From positions 763,001 through 827,000 of the forward strand of contig JBBDHG010000451.1 of NCBI GenBank assembly GCA_037951165.1: a stretch of 64,000 nucleotides of DNA, in the 5' to 3' direction. Both the position numbers and the translations under genes were made by a program. The DNA comes from Lophius americanus. Lineage: Eukaryota > Chordata > Actinopteri > Lophiiformes > Lophiidae. Shown here one piece after another: positions 46,501 through 57,000 of the stretch (within the stretch, counting starts at the first letter, position 1; each line of letters begins with the position of its first letter). Below the pieces are notes generated by a model. It had not been told where the DNA came from. It saw only the letters and a program-made list of their open reading frames with translations, and did no database searches.

Positions 46501-49500
46501 CCGTAGGTCGCCCGTTTGTCACGGGGTGATTAGAGCGAGCGTCCTCTCTAGGACGAGGGAGACGTGCAGGAAACATTCCTGTGCAATCGCCGCACGTAAA
46601 CAGGAAGTGTTTCATCAGCAGCTCTTGTTCCCTTCAACATGCAGGTCACACAAATACCGACTTCCCCTCCCTCTACGTTCTGCAGCAGGGAAATCTGCCC
46701 CCTTCTGGTTATTCAGTGTCTTTAACTTAGATTAAAGTTCTGAGAGAAGGGGGGGGAAAGAGTTTTTATTTTACCTTCTGAGCTAAAGGCGTTAGCATGC
46801 AGCCGGGTGAGAAGAACTTTTAAACCAGCCCGCGTCTGGTTCAGTGGTGTTGGAGAATCCTGCTGAACGTCTGACTGTGAAACTCCAGCCTGCCTCCATC
46901 AGCCGGGGGCTGATCATGACTGAATGTTCATGTTTGGGTGAACTGTTCCTTTAAACCCCTCATTGCCTTTTAACGGGTTTGTGTGCGGTTCTGTTCCTGT
47001 AGGCATCAGGATGAATCCCGCCGCGCCGTTCGTCCCCCGAACGGTGATCATCGGAGGAAAGGTAGGAGGCCTATGAAAAGGTAGGAGGTCTATGAAGGCC
47101 CATAGACCAGTGTGTTTGATTAGCCGCTGTCGCCCCCTGCAGGCGGCTCCTGGGTACCACATGGCCAAGATGATCATCAGACTCATCACGTCGGTGGCTG
47201 AGGTGGTGAACAACGACCCCGTGGTGGGAAACAAGCTGAAGGTCATCTTCCTGGAGAACTACAGGGTCTCTCTAGCAGAGAAGGGTAGGTACTTCTCCTC
47301 CGCGCTGAGCTCTTTTTACGAAGGTTGATGAAGCACCAACCCTCAAAAACAGGCTCCTCCCCCTCGCAGTGATCCCCGCCACAGATCTGTCGCAGCAGAT
47401 CTCCACCGCCGGCACCGAGGCTTCAGGAACGGGCAACATGAAGTTCATGCTGAACGGAGCGCTGACCATCGGAACCATGGACGGAGCCAACGTGGAGATG
47501 GCCGAGGAGGCGGGAGAGGAGAACCTCTTCATCTTCGGCATGAGGGTGGAGGACGTGGCCGAACTGGACAAAAAGGGGTAAATGTTATTGTTTATATTTA
47601 CGTTGTGCTGAAAAAAGTGTTTGGGTCCTGGTTCCTTCGGTTCTTCAGTGAATCTCATGATCGACCGTCAGATCTTCAAACCAAACCTAAAACAACCTGA
47701 ATCCTGAAAACCAACAAATGCCATGAAGAACCAGTTCCAGCTGGACTGGACCCACCCGGACCTGATCCCTACCTGTTCAACCACATCACAACTTCAGTAG
47801 AGCATCTTCAGAAGCAGGAAGTTTTCTCCTAGGTCTCACCTGTAGCACACTTAAGTCAGAATCAACAGAAAATTCCAGAAGGTAATGGAGATCCATCAGA
47901 TTGGGAAAGGGTTCCAAAGCTGTTTCTAAAGTTCTGGACTCCACAGGTCCACAGTGAGACACGTCGTCTACACATGGAGAAGAACTGGAACAATGGCAAA
48001 CCTTCACAGAAGTGGACCACCTTCCAGAATTCATCCAAGAGCAGGGTGAAGGATTGTTCAGGAAGTCGGAAGATCCAGAGAGAACATTCAAGCAGTAAAG
48101 GTCAGAGGTCATGGCTCCACTATTCCAAAAATATTAGGAGAGTGGCGCAGAGAAAACCACTGCTGACCCAGAAGAACATTAAGGCTGGTCTGGAATTTAC
48201 CCACAAGCCACCTTGAGAAACCTCAGAGCTTCTGGGAGAATCTTCTCTGGACTGATGAGTGGACCTGTTTGAAGACGGGGGTCCGGTTCCATCTGGTGGA
48301 AACCAAACACAGCGTTCTACTAGACGAACATCAGACCTACGGTCCAACATGGACGTGGAATGTTGAGGAGATCTGTTGCTTCAGGACCAGAACGACTCGC
48401 CATCATGGAGGGAAACCTGGATTCTTCTGAAGGAGAATGTCCAAAGGGGGTTGAATACTTTTTCACACCAGTGATTTAGATGTTAAACTTCTTCTTCATC
48501 TCACGTTGCTCTTCTTCTTTTAGATACGATGCCATGTTGTACTACAACAAGATTCCAGAACTCAAACAGGTGATGGACCAGATAACCAGTGGATTCTTCA
48601 GTCCCAGAAATCCAGAACTTTTCAAAGACCTCACAAACATGCTCTTCAAACACGACCGGTGAGGAACCGACACACTTCTGCAGCTTTAGTTCTTCTTCTA
48701 AGGACCGACGTGGAACTTCTAGCTCAGGATGTCGGCTGTGATTTATCTGTTTTCCTGTGTCTCTCCTCAGGTTCAAAGTGTTTGCAGACTTTGAGGAGTA
48801 CATGAAAAGCCAGGAGAAAGTCAGCAACCTCTATCGGGTAACAAATGCCACAACGCCTAAATGAAAACGTGCCGCAAAAGCCACAACGCATAAATGAAAA
48901 CGTGCCGCAAAAGCCACAACGCGTAAATGAAAACATGCCGCAAAAGCCAGAACGCGTAAATGAAAACGTGCCGCAAAAAGCCACAACGCTTAAAGGGAAA
49001 CGTGCCGCAAAAGCCACAACGCGTAAATGAAAACATGCCGCAAAAGCCACAACGCGTAAATGAAAACATGCCGCAAAAGCCACAACGCTTAAATTTTATT
49101 CTAAGGTATTATGAAAATGTTATTCCCTCCATTTTAAATAATTCTGAACAAATCATCAGAATAGAAAATGCTCAAAATACTGATTTAAATTCAAAATAGA
49201 TCAGCAAAACTCATTTTTGTGTTTCCCTCTCCATCAGCAGAGTTTCACAGAATAATTTCGAATGAAAAGTTTTTTATTCACAGGCGTCACTAACAGCCAG
49301 AAAAGTATTTTTAACCATTTCAACATTTAATCTAAAATCGTTTTTTAAACAACCAACATGAACTTTAAATGTCTCTTGATAAAAACGTCTGGACTTATTC
49401 AGACTTTTGTCACAATAAAACAGCGAAAGTAGAAAACAGTCTAAAGTCGTATTTCACATTAAATGTGAACAACTTCATGTGTTTTCTTGTTTTTAACGCA

Positions 49501-50433
49501 GAAGCACCGACACGTGTAGAACGGCCGGAGGACGTGAACGCACCTCTGCCACGTAATGAAAACATGTTTATATACAACTACGCGCAAGAGACTTACTAAT
49601 ACGTCTATTATTTATCGTTTTTAAAAAGTATTTTCATCCATATCTCCTCGAGGGATTATTCTGATGTTTATCGGAGTGACTGGGGTTCACCCAGCTGATA
49701 AGAGGAGAAGCGATGGCGCTATTGACGTGCCCGCTTTCGCAGTGCATTCTGGGATTTGTAGTATATTGGATGTGTGTTCTGTATACCAGCGGGACAGTTA
49801 TTATAAAAATGTAATATTGTTCTGCAAGCCTTGAGTTTGACACGTGTTAAGACAGAAGGACTCTTATTTTAATAATTTTATTATTTGGGTTAAAAGGTTG
49901 CAATTACTAAATATGAAATTAATTTAATTTCTGACTCAGAATTATTTCTCTAATTTTCTGGAATTGTGATTTAAAATTTTTTTTTTTTCATTTTAGTCAT
50001 GTGAAACTTGACTACAAATACAAAAAAAAGGAAGAATCATTTTGCAAATAAAAAGAAAAGAAGCATTTGTCAAGCTTAATACTTCTTATTTATACCAAGT
50101 ACATTAAATCCCCACCAACTCAGGCTTGTTAAAACTTAACCCGCCCTTTATCCTGAGTTTTGTTTTTTTAACTTTTGATAAGAAGAGATGTCAACCTATA
50201 ATAAATAACAACTATAATAAAAATGTATTTTCCTCTAAAAGGATCAAACGGCGTGGACCAAGATGGTGATAAAGAACATCGCCGCCACGGGAAAGTTCTC
50301 CAGCGACAGAACCATCACGCAGTACGCCACTGAGGTGTGGGGGGTGGAGCCGACCGACCTGAAGATCCCGCCTCCCAACGAGCCGAGGGAGGCCATCGAG
50401 GAGACGGCCCGAGCTCTGAGGGTGAAAATGTGA
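37531..50433 (+). CDS. pygl: PYGL, glycogen phosphorylase, liver form (20 coding exons)
   Basis: Exons: 37531-37773, 38742-38843, 38926-39004, 39962-40065, 41084-41215, 42208-42319, 42517-42599, 42689-42826, 42933-43025, 43645-43791, 44018-44181, 45438-45552, 45887-45988, 46355-46502, 47003-47061, 47143-47284, 47370-47577, 48524-48658, 48771-48837, 50242-50433. All are GT-AG and in frame, giving 854 residues (human about 847). The enzyme releases glucose-1-phosphate from glycogen in the cytosol. Seen: the phosphorylase-kinase site Ser15 in KRKQISIRG, the AMP-site tyrosine region near 75, the GYMNNTVNT active-site block, and the PLP signature EASGTGNMKFMLN with the Schiff-base lysine near residue 679. 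The N-terminus (AKPLTDQEKR) and TRIM9/ABHD12B neighbours indicate the liver rather than muscle or brain form. Exon 11 begins WVAGLFPKD where mammals have RIVALFPKD, a local substitution. No frameshift or stop was found. Confidence 0.97.
37842..38278. repeat. 31-bp minisatellite, about 14 copies
   Basis: The unit AATGTCACTAAATAATCTTT continues ATAATCTTCTA. It lies in PYGL intron 1 and starts about 70 bp after the exon 1 donor. Confidence 0.95.
38279..38741 (+). other. PYGL intron 1, remainder
   Basis: No element recognised. The exon 2 acceptor CAG is at 38,739-38,741. Confidence 0.4.
39190..39950. repeat. 21-bp minisatellite filling PYGL intron 3, about 36 copies
   Basis: The unit GTCTCTCTGGCGTCTACCAG T has variants CTCCCAGT, CTACAAGT and TTCCTTCAAGT. 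The variant order is itself repeated (blocks near 39,420-39,660 and 39,690-39,920). Since 21 is divisible by 3, all three plus frames and two minus frames remain open for hundreds of codons; none is a gene. It ends about 12 bp before the exon 4 acceptor. Confidence 0.96.
40240..40400 (+). repeat. Dispersed repeat copy plus (CAT)n in PYGL intron 4
   Basis: AACACCAGGGGGAGTTTTTA, then GTTGGTCCGATTTAG, then CAACTGGAGGAGATTTTG parallels the order of motifs at 51,430-51,560. It is followed by a CAT triplet run at 40,366-40,397. Intron 4 (40,066-41,083) otherwise shows nothing recognisable. Confidence 0.55.
41310..41614. repeat. 21-bp minisatellite, about 14 copies
   Basis: The unit AAAGTGATGGTAAAGGACTA C encodes a VMVKDYK heptad in one frame. 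The middle copies diverge (GATTCAAAAGGACTACATA). It lies in PYGL intron 5, about 95 bp after exon 5. Not coding. Confidence 0.93.
41615..42207 (+). other. PYGL intron 5, remainder
   Basis: AT-rich intronic sequence with scattered ACAAAATGAT-like motifs that may be decayed repeat units. The exon 6 acceptor is at 42,205-42,207. Confidence 0.4.
43253..43577. repeat. 23-bp minisatellite, about 14 copies
   Basis: The unit TCACTGTGGGCAACTGGACT CTT has variants CACCTGG and GGGCTCT. It lies in PYGL intron 9, ending about 65 bp before exon 10. Confidence 0.95.
44182..44495 (+). other. PYGL intron 11, first part
   Basis: Unremarkable intronic sequence after the GTAAGC donor. Confidence 0.4.
44496..45125. 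repeat. Degenerate (TTCCTACCTAAC)n low-complexity tract
   Basis: About 630 bp of CTACCTACC, CTTCCTAC and TAACTAACTGAC words in irregular order in PYGL intron 11. An old tetranucleotide-type array is the simplest explanation. Confidence 0.8.
46503..47002 (+). other. PYGL intron 14, with solo AAAGGAACAGTTCACC repeat end
   Basis: TGTTTGGGTGAACTGTTCCT at about 46,930 is the end motif of the family seen at 7461, 7901 and 31,901. Nothing else was recognised. Confidence 0.45.
47062..47099 (+). repeat. 19-bp tandem duplication that copies a splice donor
   Basis: Directly after PYGL exon 15, GTAGGAGGCCTATGAAAAG is followed by GTAGGAGGTCTATGAAGGC. Both begin with AAG|GTAGGAG, so a second donor-like site lies 19 bp downstream at 47,081. 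The intron is only 81 bp (47,062-47,142). Confidence 0.85.
47860..48480 (+). mobile_element. Degraded Tc1-like transposase gene (relic) in PYGL intron 17
   Basis: Landmarks of a common fish Tc1 element appear in order: GAGATCCATCAGATTGGGAA, CCACAGTGAGAC, GAAGAACATTAAGGCTGGTC, GAGAATCTTCTCTGGACTGA, CTGAAGGAGAATGTCC and the terminal TTGAATACTTTTTCACACCA. Stops and frameshifts interrupt every frame and the catalytic C-terminal half is largely deleted. A related relic lies on the other strand at 59,180-59,345. The family differs from that at 1674 and 20,262. Confidence 0.75.
48842..49095. repeat. 33-bp minisatellite of the GCTGCAAAAGCC family, copy 3
   Basis: The unit GCCGCAAAAGCCACAACGCG continues TAAATGAAAACAT; about 7-8 copies. 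The first unit begins within 10 bp of the PYGL exon 19 donor (GTAACA at 48,838). The core GCxGCAAAAGCCACAAC is shared with TRIM9 introns 1 and 2. Confidence 0.93.
49268..49835 (+). mobile_element. Roughly 570-bp dispersed repeat with ZNF143-type motif, copy A
   Basis: It is matched in the same order by the reverse complement of 58,490-59,045: AAAGTTTTTTATTCACAGGC, ATTTCACATTAAATGTGAAC, GTGTTTTCTTGTTTTTAACG, AACGGCCGGAGGACGTGAAC, ACTTACTAATA and CAGTGCATTCTGGGATTTGT AGTA, then CAGTTATTAT. The last-but-one is close to the known ZNF143/SBS promoter motif (ACTACAATTCCCAGAATGCA). Identity is patchy. It lies in PYGL intron 19. The TE class is unknown. Confidence 0.7.
49836..50241 (+). other. PYGL intron 19, last part
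   Basis: AT-rich, no recognisable element. The exon 20 acceptor reads CTCTAAAAG, a pyrimidine-poor site supported by the protein frame. Confidence 0.5.
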
Positions 50434-50708
50434 GGCCGCTCCTCGGACCGGAGACCGCCTTGATGTTTAAACGGGCGGTTTAGGGCTCCGCTTCACCAAC
50501 GGAACCGTTTCAGGGTCGACGTCTGCGCAGGTTCTCACTGATTGTAGAGCGTCTGTGAAGTCCGTCGGCACCGACGTGTGGAATGGAGGAGAGGGGAGAA
50601 GGTTCTATTCCCGCTGTGTGTTCTGTCTGATGAAGCCTCTCCGTTCCCCGAAACCATTCATGCGTGAAGATATTTGACTTCCGAGCTCAGATTCTGTTCC
50701 TGTGTGCA

Positions 50709-50714
50709 AATAAA
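50709..50714 (+). terminator. PYGL poly(A) signal AATAAA
   Basis: The only canonical AATAAA within 350 bp after the PYGL stop (50,431-50,433), giving a 3' UTR of about 0.3 kb. It sits 30-40 bp from the candidate signal of the convergent ABHD12B. Confidence 0.7.
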
Positions 50715-50744
50715 AACTCACATAGTTGTGTAGTACACGATGTG

Positions 50745-50750
50745 TTTAAT
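50745..50750 (-). terminator. Candidate ABHD12B poly(A) signal ATTAAA
   Basis: The minus strand reads ATTAAA here, 286 bp after the ABHD12B stop. No AATAAA was found on the minus strand between 50,750 and 51,035. If used, the two convergent transcripts would end nearly on top of each other. Confidence 0.45.
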
Positions 50751-51035
50751 GACAAACTGTGTCCGTTTCATCCTTTCATTTCACACGTTTCCCTCCTGAC
50801 GAAGCTCAAACACGGGCCTGACGTACGATAAATGATCAGATTATTATTCCACCACCTCCTGATCTGAACTGATCTGAACATGAACTCAATCCTTCGGCAG
50901 TCGGGCTTAAATCACCGGGTTTAGGATGTAAACTGGATTCGTTCTTCTTCTTCTTCATCATTTTGGCAGGTCGGGTCCATTCCCGGCTCCAGCGGTCTCT
51001 CAGACTGTATGGTTTGTGTCGTGACGGGCTGGACT

Positions 51036-54000
51036 CTACTGTCTCGGCGTTCGTAGGAATTTCCTGAAACAGGAAAAGACGATTAGGTTTTGATCGGTAA
51101 GAAGGACCGCGGGGTTAAAGTTTTAGTTTATTTTGAAAGTCCTGTTCTATGTACTCAACACTTCCCGTTTTGTTTTTCCTCACGTTTGAAACTTACCTGA
51201 GTCTTGAGAGCCTGTCCTCGTCTTCTGGGTTTAGAGTTTATTTGTTTTTAGCATTTGCTAATTTTTTGTAAATTTTTTATTTATTCTCAACTTTTTTGGA
51301 CTTTTCTATTTTTTTTTTTGCGTTTTAGACCTGGCAGTTCTGTCTGTACTACCTTTGTTTTTCTTTCTCTCTATTCAATATCATTTTTCATTTGTAGGCT
51401 CCACTGGAGCTGATCTGCATTTGGCTCCTTTTTCAGTTGTATGTTTCCACCACTAGGGGGAGCAACTTCTCCAAATCCTTTGGCCATTATTTCTCAACTG
51501 TTGGTCCGATTGATTTCAGGTTTGTTGCAGATGGATCGACTGGAGGAGATCTACCTTTAGTATATCATATTTTCTCTCTTGGGGGAAATTTTCTTTCCAC
51601 AAAAAAAATAGTTTTTCTGTCATGAGTGAAAAATAGCAGGACACTTTCAAAATAAAACAGGAAGCGTGACAGTCAAATTAAAAGTATCCACTTGGATCAT
51701 TAAATAACTGATTGTTGGAAGGATGAGATGATTCTCTTCGTCGGCACAAACTCACCCGACCACGTGTGACAGATCGGGGTCTAAGTAGATGCTGCTGTGG
51801 GACATTCCCAGGTTGGCGCTGTAGGACATCATCTCAACCTGAGCGCCTGAGTTGTGTTTCTTCTGGGCCTGGAGCGAGACGTCGTACAGCTGGAGGACAA
51901 GAATCAGAATCAGTAATTCAGAGAGGCGGCGGTCAGAGGAGGCGTGCGCAAAGAACTGCTGTACCTGGCGGCCCATACGATACGGTACGACATCATCATC
52001 CTCGGCATGCAGGATCAGGAGCGGACTGGTCAGCGCCTCTAAACTGTCAGACACGCGTCTCATTAGATGGAGGGGATCTTCGCTATTTCCCCCTCGCCGC
52101 CGACGGTGAACCCAGAGTTGTTGTGAGTTGGCAAGTAACGCAAAAATATCACGTAGAAGGCTCTTACTTTTTATCGTTGGCAAACACGATGTGGTTCATG
52201 TCCAACACGGACCACAGCAGGCGCTCAAATCCTGGGAGGAACATGTACATCTGGAAGGACACGAGGACAAATGGACATTTTTACAGTGTCCTGTCTACTT
52301 TAAAAACATAGAAACGCATGAATGGAGAAAGTTAAAGGTTTCACTGTGTGTGTGTGTGTGTGTGTATGTGTGATGCTTATTTACGGCGGTGGTCTTCACT
52401 TGAACTAATAGAATCATAAAGACATTAACCAGCTGAGATAATTGTATCTTGTATATTGTATTTCTACATTATACCGTGTTGAAAATCTGCGATACAAAGA
52501 CTTTGATTGAAGAAGATCTCAGATGTGGGTCTCGGCTGGAGCGGCGGAGCTTGAGGAGGAGTTTTGATGTAAGAAGTCAGAAAGTTTCCGGAACAGGAAA
52601 CGCCCGGAGGGGCGGGCCTCACCTTGGTGAGCGGATGGACGGCAACGACCTCTCCCAGTCGGGTGTACGGCGCCTCCAGGATTAAAGCATCGACAGCAGA
52701 CCCTGACGTAGAAAAAGAAAGTTCCACGAAATGATTCTAAGAAATATTGATTTATTACTACAGCTACACTGTAGCTACGCCGTTTCCTGCGCTGTAATCG
52801 TTCCTGTTGCAATGAAGCTAAACGCATTAGTAAATAATAATATATTTAATTTATAACGCACTTTACATTTGGATCAAATCTCAAAGTGCTAATTAGCAAT
52901 CTGCATTAGCAGACGCTCCGCCACAAATTTAGCAAAAAAACTGAAAAGATTTTTCGTTCGCGTTTTGCAAAAAGTTCTGTGTTCACATAGCAACATGGTG
53001 AAGGTTATCCTAATGCGCATGGATAGGCAAAACCAAAGTATGTTAGACCGGTAGGAGTCGGTGTAACCTTTCAAAATTAACACAGTAAAATCACGATCTT
53101 ACAAATGTGGTCGCCATTGTTTTTGCTGCCGACTGTTTTCCAGTTTGCTCTACGACACGTAACTCTGGCATTTTCTCAAGATTACATTTAGAGGTGCGAA
53201 ATCGGCAATCGGCCGATCAGCATCACTTGAGAAAGGCTGTAAATTAACCGGAAAACACAAAGCTCGCGATTCACACAAAATAAAGCATCTCTTCAACCCC
53301 CGAAAATGTTTTCGGCACCACGAACTTAATCCCACACTTCAAACTAAATCACTCCGAGGAACAGCAAGTTGAGAAGCTGACGTTAGCAGAGCGGCTAAAG
53401 CTAGCATCCCAGAATTCCCTGAACAAAAGCCAACATAGAACCTATAATGGACTGAACGACGCTTACAACGTTTTATTTTCACTTATAAATGTCACATAAT
53501 GGGTTGTCGGACGGAGGGAACATTAAATTAAACCGCTCAGAACACACACACAATGCCGACCCGCCTCGTCACATCCACTGTCATCCTTCAATGCGAGATC
53601 ACTTAAAATACATTACTCTGTATGATTTTTAAACTTTCATTGAAACTAAAAGACTGGACTAAAGTGACTTTGTGTTTGGTCTCATCATGCCTCAGTGTTG
53701 ACCTTTGACCCACACACAACAGCGACAGCAGTCCACGTTTTGTTCTGCTGTTGCGTAACCAGATAATAGTTTGAGCTCAGAGGCTAAGAGTCGAGACTTG
53801 GGCGTGAAAATAAATGAATTCTAATCAGTTTCATTGCTTTTCTTTGAAACGGCGTGCGGTCACAGGAACCTCAGCTCACTTCCCATCAGCTGTGGGTGGA
53901 GAGTGAATCATGATGGAACTTTAAACTGCTTTTTCAACGGATCTTGCTCCGATGGATCTTCACTGATCCGTCTGTCACACAAACAAAGTTGAGATCCGTG

Positions 54001-57000
54001 ATAAACAAAATATTCACCTTTAAAAAAAAGGGAATAAATAACCGGATTTTAAAACAATTTTGGAATTTTAATGCAATTTTTAGTTGTTTCACGAAAAAAA
54101 AAATTAAATCGGACTCGATGTCCCTACGTTGGAAGGGCGAGGAGGTGATTCCTGGATGAGCCGTTCCTATTGGACGATATTCTAATCCGCTCTAGCTTGA
54201 AATCTGCATTTTTCTATCCTTCACAACCACACAAATGTGAATTTTTCAGGCTCATTGGACATTTGTTCCAGTCTGACAAAAGTAGCAGAGCACGAAGGGA
54301 GGAGATGTTAAACCGACTTCCTACCCCATGGAGGAAATCCCACCTTGTTCTTGTACTTTGACTGCAGTGTTGGTCGCCACCCTGCAAGGAAAAGACAGAA
54401 TAAGAGTTTTTCTCCCCATGTATGTTCAGTTGTCTCCATCATTTCCGTTGACACAGGTCGGAGATGCTGACCCAGAACCGAGGGAGTGACCCCACAGACA
54501 GACGAGACCCCCTCTGCTTTGCTTCTTGACCCACTGGTAGAGGTAGAGGGCGTCGCTGGTCAGTCCGGCTTCACTTGGCTCTCCAGTGGAGTCTCCAAAA
54601 CCTCAATGAAAATAACACAAGAACTCACTCTAGCGCCTCACAGTGGTGGAGAACAGAAAAGGAAATGTGGGATATATCGTTGGACCCACGGAAGGTCAAT
54701 CTTGTTTTTTTTTGGGTTGCTGATTGGTCAAGGAGGACGTCCTGCATGGCTCGTCACTTCCTGTGTTTTAGCCAACAGCAGATCAGCATGAAAATAAGAA
54801 GCCGATTGAAATCAATTAAACGGATCTAGTAGATCCCACCTCCAGAGGAGGAGCGTGAAGCATGTCCTCCTCTGCTCTCCACTTCCCACAGACTGCCTTT
54901 CACCTCGCTGACCTGTAGGTGTCGCTGTTGAAGCATCATCTGAATTTCAATAGAGGATTATTTTTTCTTAAGAAATTTTTTTTTTTTTGGAATGAATGAA
55001 ATCTGGTTTATTTCAAAAAGTTCTTTTTTTTTTAATTTTGATGGGAGGACCACTCTCTGACCCCAGAAGGTACTCCTGGATTTAGAGTTGCAGGAAACAG
55101 ACCACTTGAAGAGCGCCATCAATCATCTCACCTCTGTAGTCTAAAGAGAAGACATGATGCCCTGCAGCGCTGAGAATCTGAAAACACAGAAATACACTTT
55201 TTAGCCAAAAGTCCAAACTGCACACAAAAACAGCAAAAATGCTTTAAACCAAAAACCTTTACCTTCACCAGTTTCACTCTGTGGTTCATGGCCCTGCAGG
55301 AAAGATGGGAGAATATTAATGAACACGCACGAGTGGCTTTCACCCTCATTTACCCAAAAGCCCTTGCACGCATTGTGGCTGTGGACGAACCCGCGGGCCT
55401 CTAATACCCACTACACTCCCTTAAGATCGATTCAAGGGTTTCCGTCCTGCTGCTCTCTCCCCACCTGGTCCCTACGTTGCCGTGGAGATAGATAATAACA
55501 GGCCGGCCGTCTCCCAGAGTCTCCTGATGCCACTCAGGGCTTCTCCCTGCGGCCTCCTCCCATTGGCTGGCGGGGAGCGTATGCCTGAGAGACACAAAGA
55601 TGGAGAGCGGAGAGAAGGCAAACAAATTTGTTTTCTGTTTTCAGCCGGCAGCTTGAGTGCGGGATCCACTCCAGTCAAATAAACGTGCGCTCGTCAAGCG
55701 CTGCTGCGCTCGGAGGGGTCCAAACAAAAACCCGCTGAAGACCCACCAGACGCCCACCGAGATCCCCTCCTCGGTGTCGAGGTAGAAGTTGCGTGTGTGG
55801 TTCAGGAAGTCCTCAGGTCTGCTGAGATCGGCGAAGAATGGGAACCTCACTGCAGCAGATGAAACAACTCAAGGTCAGTCTGATGGTTCTATCGTCCCGT
55901 CACGTCCTACAGGTTCCAATCATCATCTCATATCCAGCGGTACCGCGACAAGATTGAAGTTATGGCATCAGATCCAATTACATCATCATGTGTCATGTGG
56001 CATTTTTATAATAAGTACTTACGTCATTTTATTAGTATTAGATTAGTATTATTATACTATCTTTATCAATTGCATTTTCATGTAACATGATTCAAAATAT
56101 ATCATATACACTTTGTCACCGTCAGAGGAGGGAAGTGACGAGTGAAGGAGTGAAGTACAAATATTTGGCAACTGCACTTAAGTAGGCTTTTCACGTATTA
56201 CAACTTTTTACTTTTACTCGACTCAAAGGTTCAGTGTCTGAAGTTTTTACTGTGTTTCGACAAATGAAGGATCTTTGCTTATTATTTAGAACAAGAAAAA
56301 ACAACTGCGCGTTTTTGCCAGGGGTTTCAACTCGGCCGGAGGATTCAACTCGGCCGGAGGATTCAACTCGGCCGGAGGATTCAACTCGGCCGGAGGATTC
56401 AACTCGGCCGGAGGATTCAACTCGGCCGGAGGATTCAACTCTGCTCGGCCGCCAGCCATTTTCCACAGGGAATCCTCGGCTGAGCCAAGTTGAATCCTCA
56501 GGTTAAGTGAAATCTTCAGCTCCTAACGACGCCTCTGCCTCCTTGCCTATGCAGCTCCGAGACTGGCGGTTGAGCCGAGTTGAATCCTGCAGCTGAGTTG
56601 AATCCTACGGGCAACTCGTCTGAAAGGATGGGTTGCAGCGTCCCACTCAGCCAAATTCAACACACCGGTCCTTTAAATCCTGGGACTAATGAAACTCAAT
56701 GAGGGCCGATGGATGCAAGGTTGGAGTCGGAATACCTGAAGAGTGGACTGTTTGTTCTAATAATAATAATTCCAATGCGACGGACATAAAGGCACGACAG
56801 AACTGAAGTTAACACACCTGTCGGCACCAGTCAGTCACCTGTAATCACCTGACCTGACCTGTGAGCACACCTAAACGCCCTTTTTCCTACCACTCCCACT
56901 GCTCAAACACTACGCTGCGACAACTACACCGCAAATAACAAATAATTAAAACATATATAAAGTTTCACAATGTATTGTGTCACGCTGACGTCCGGGGTTG

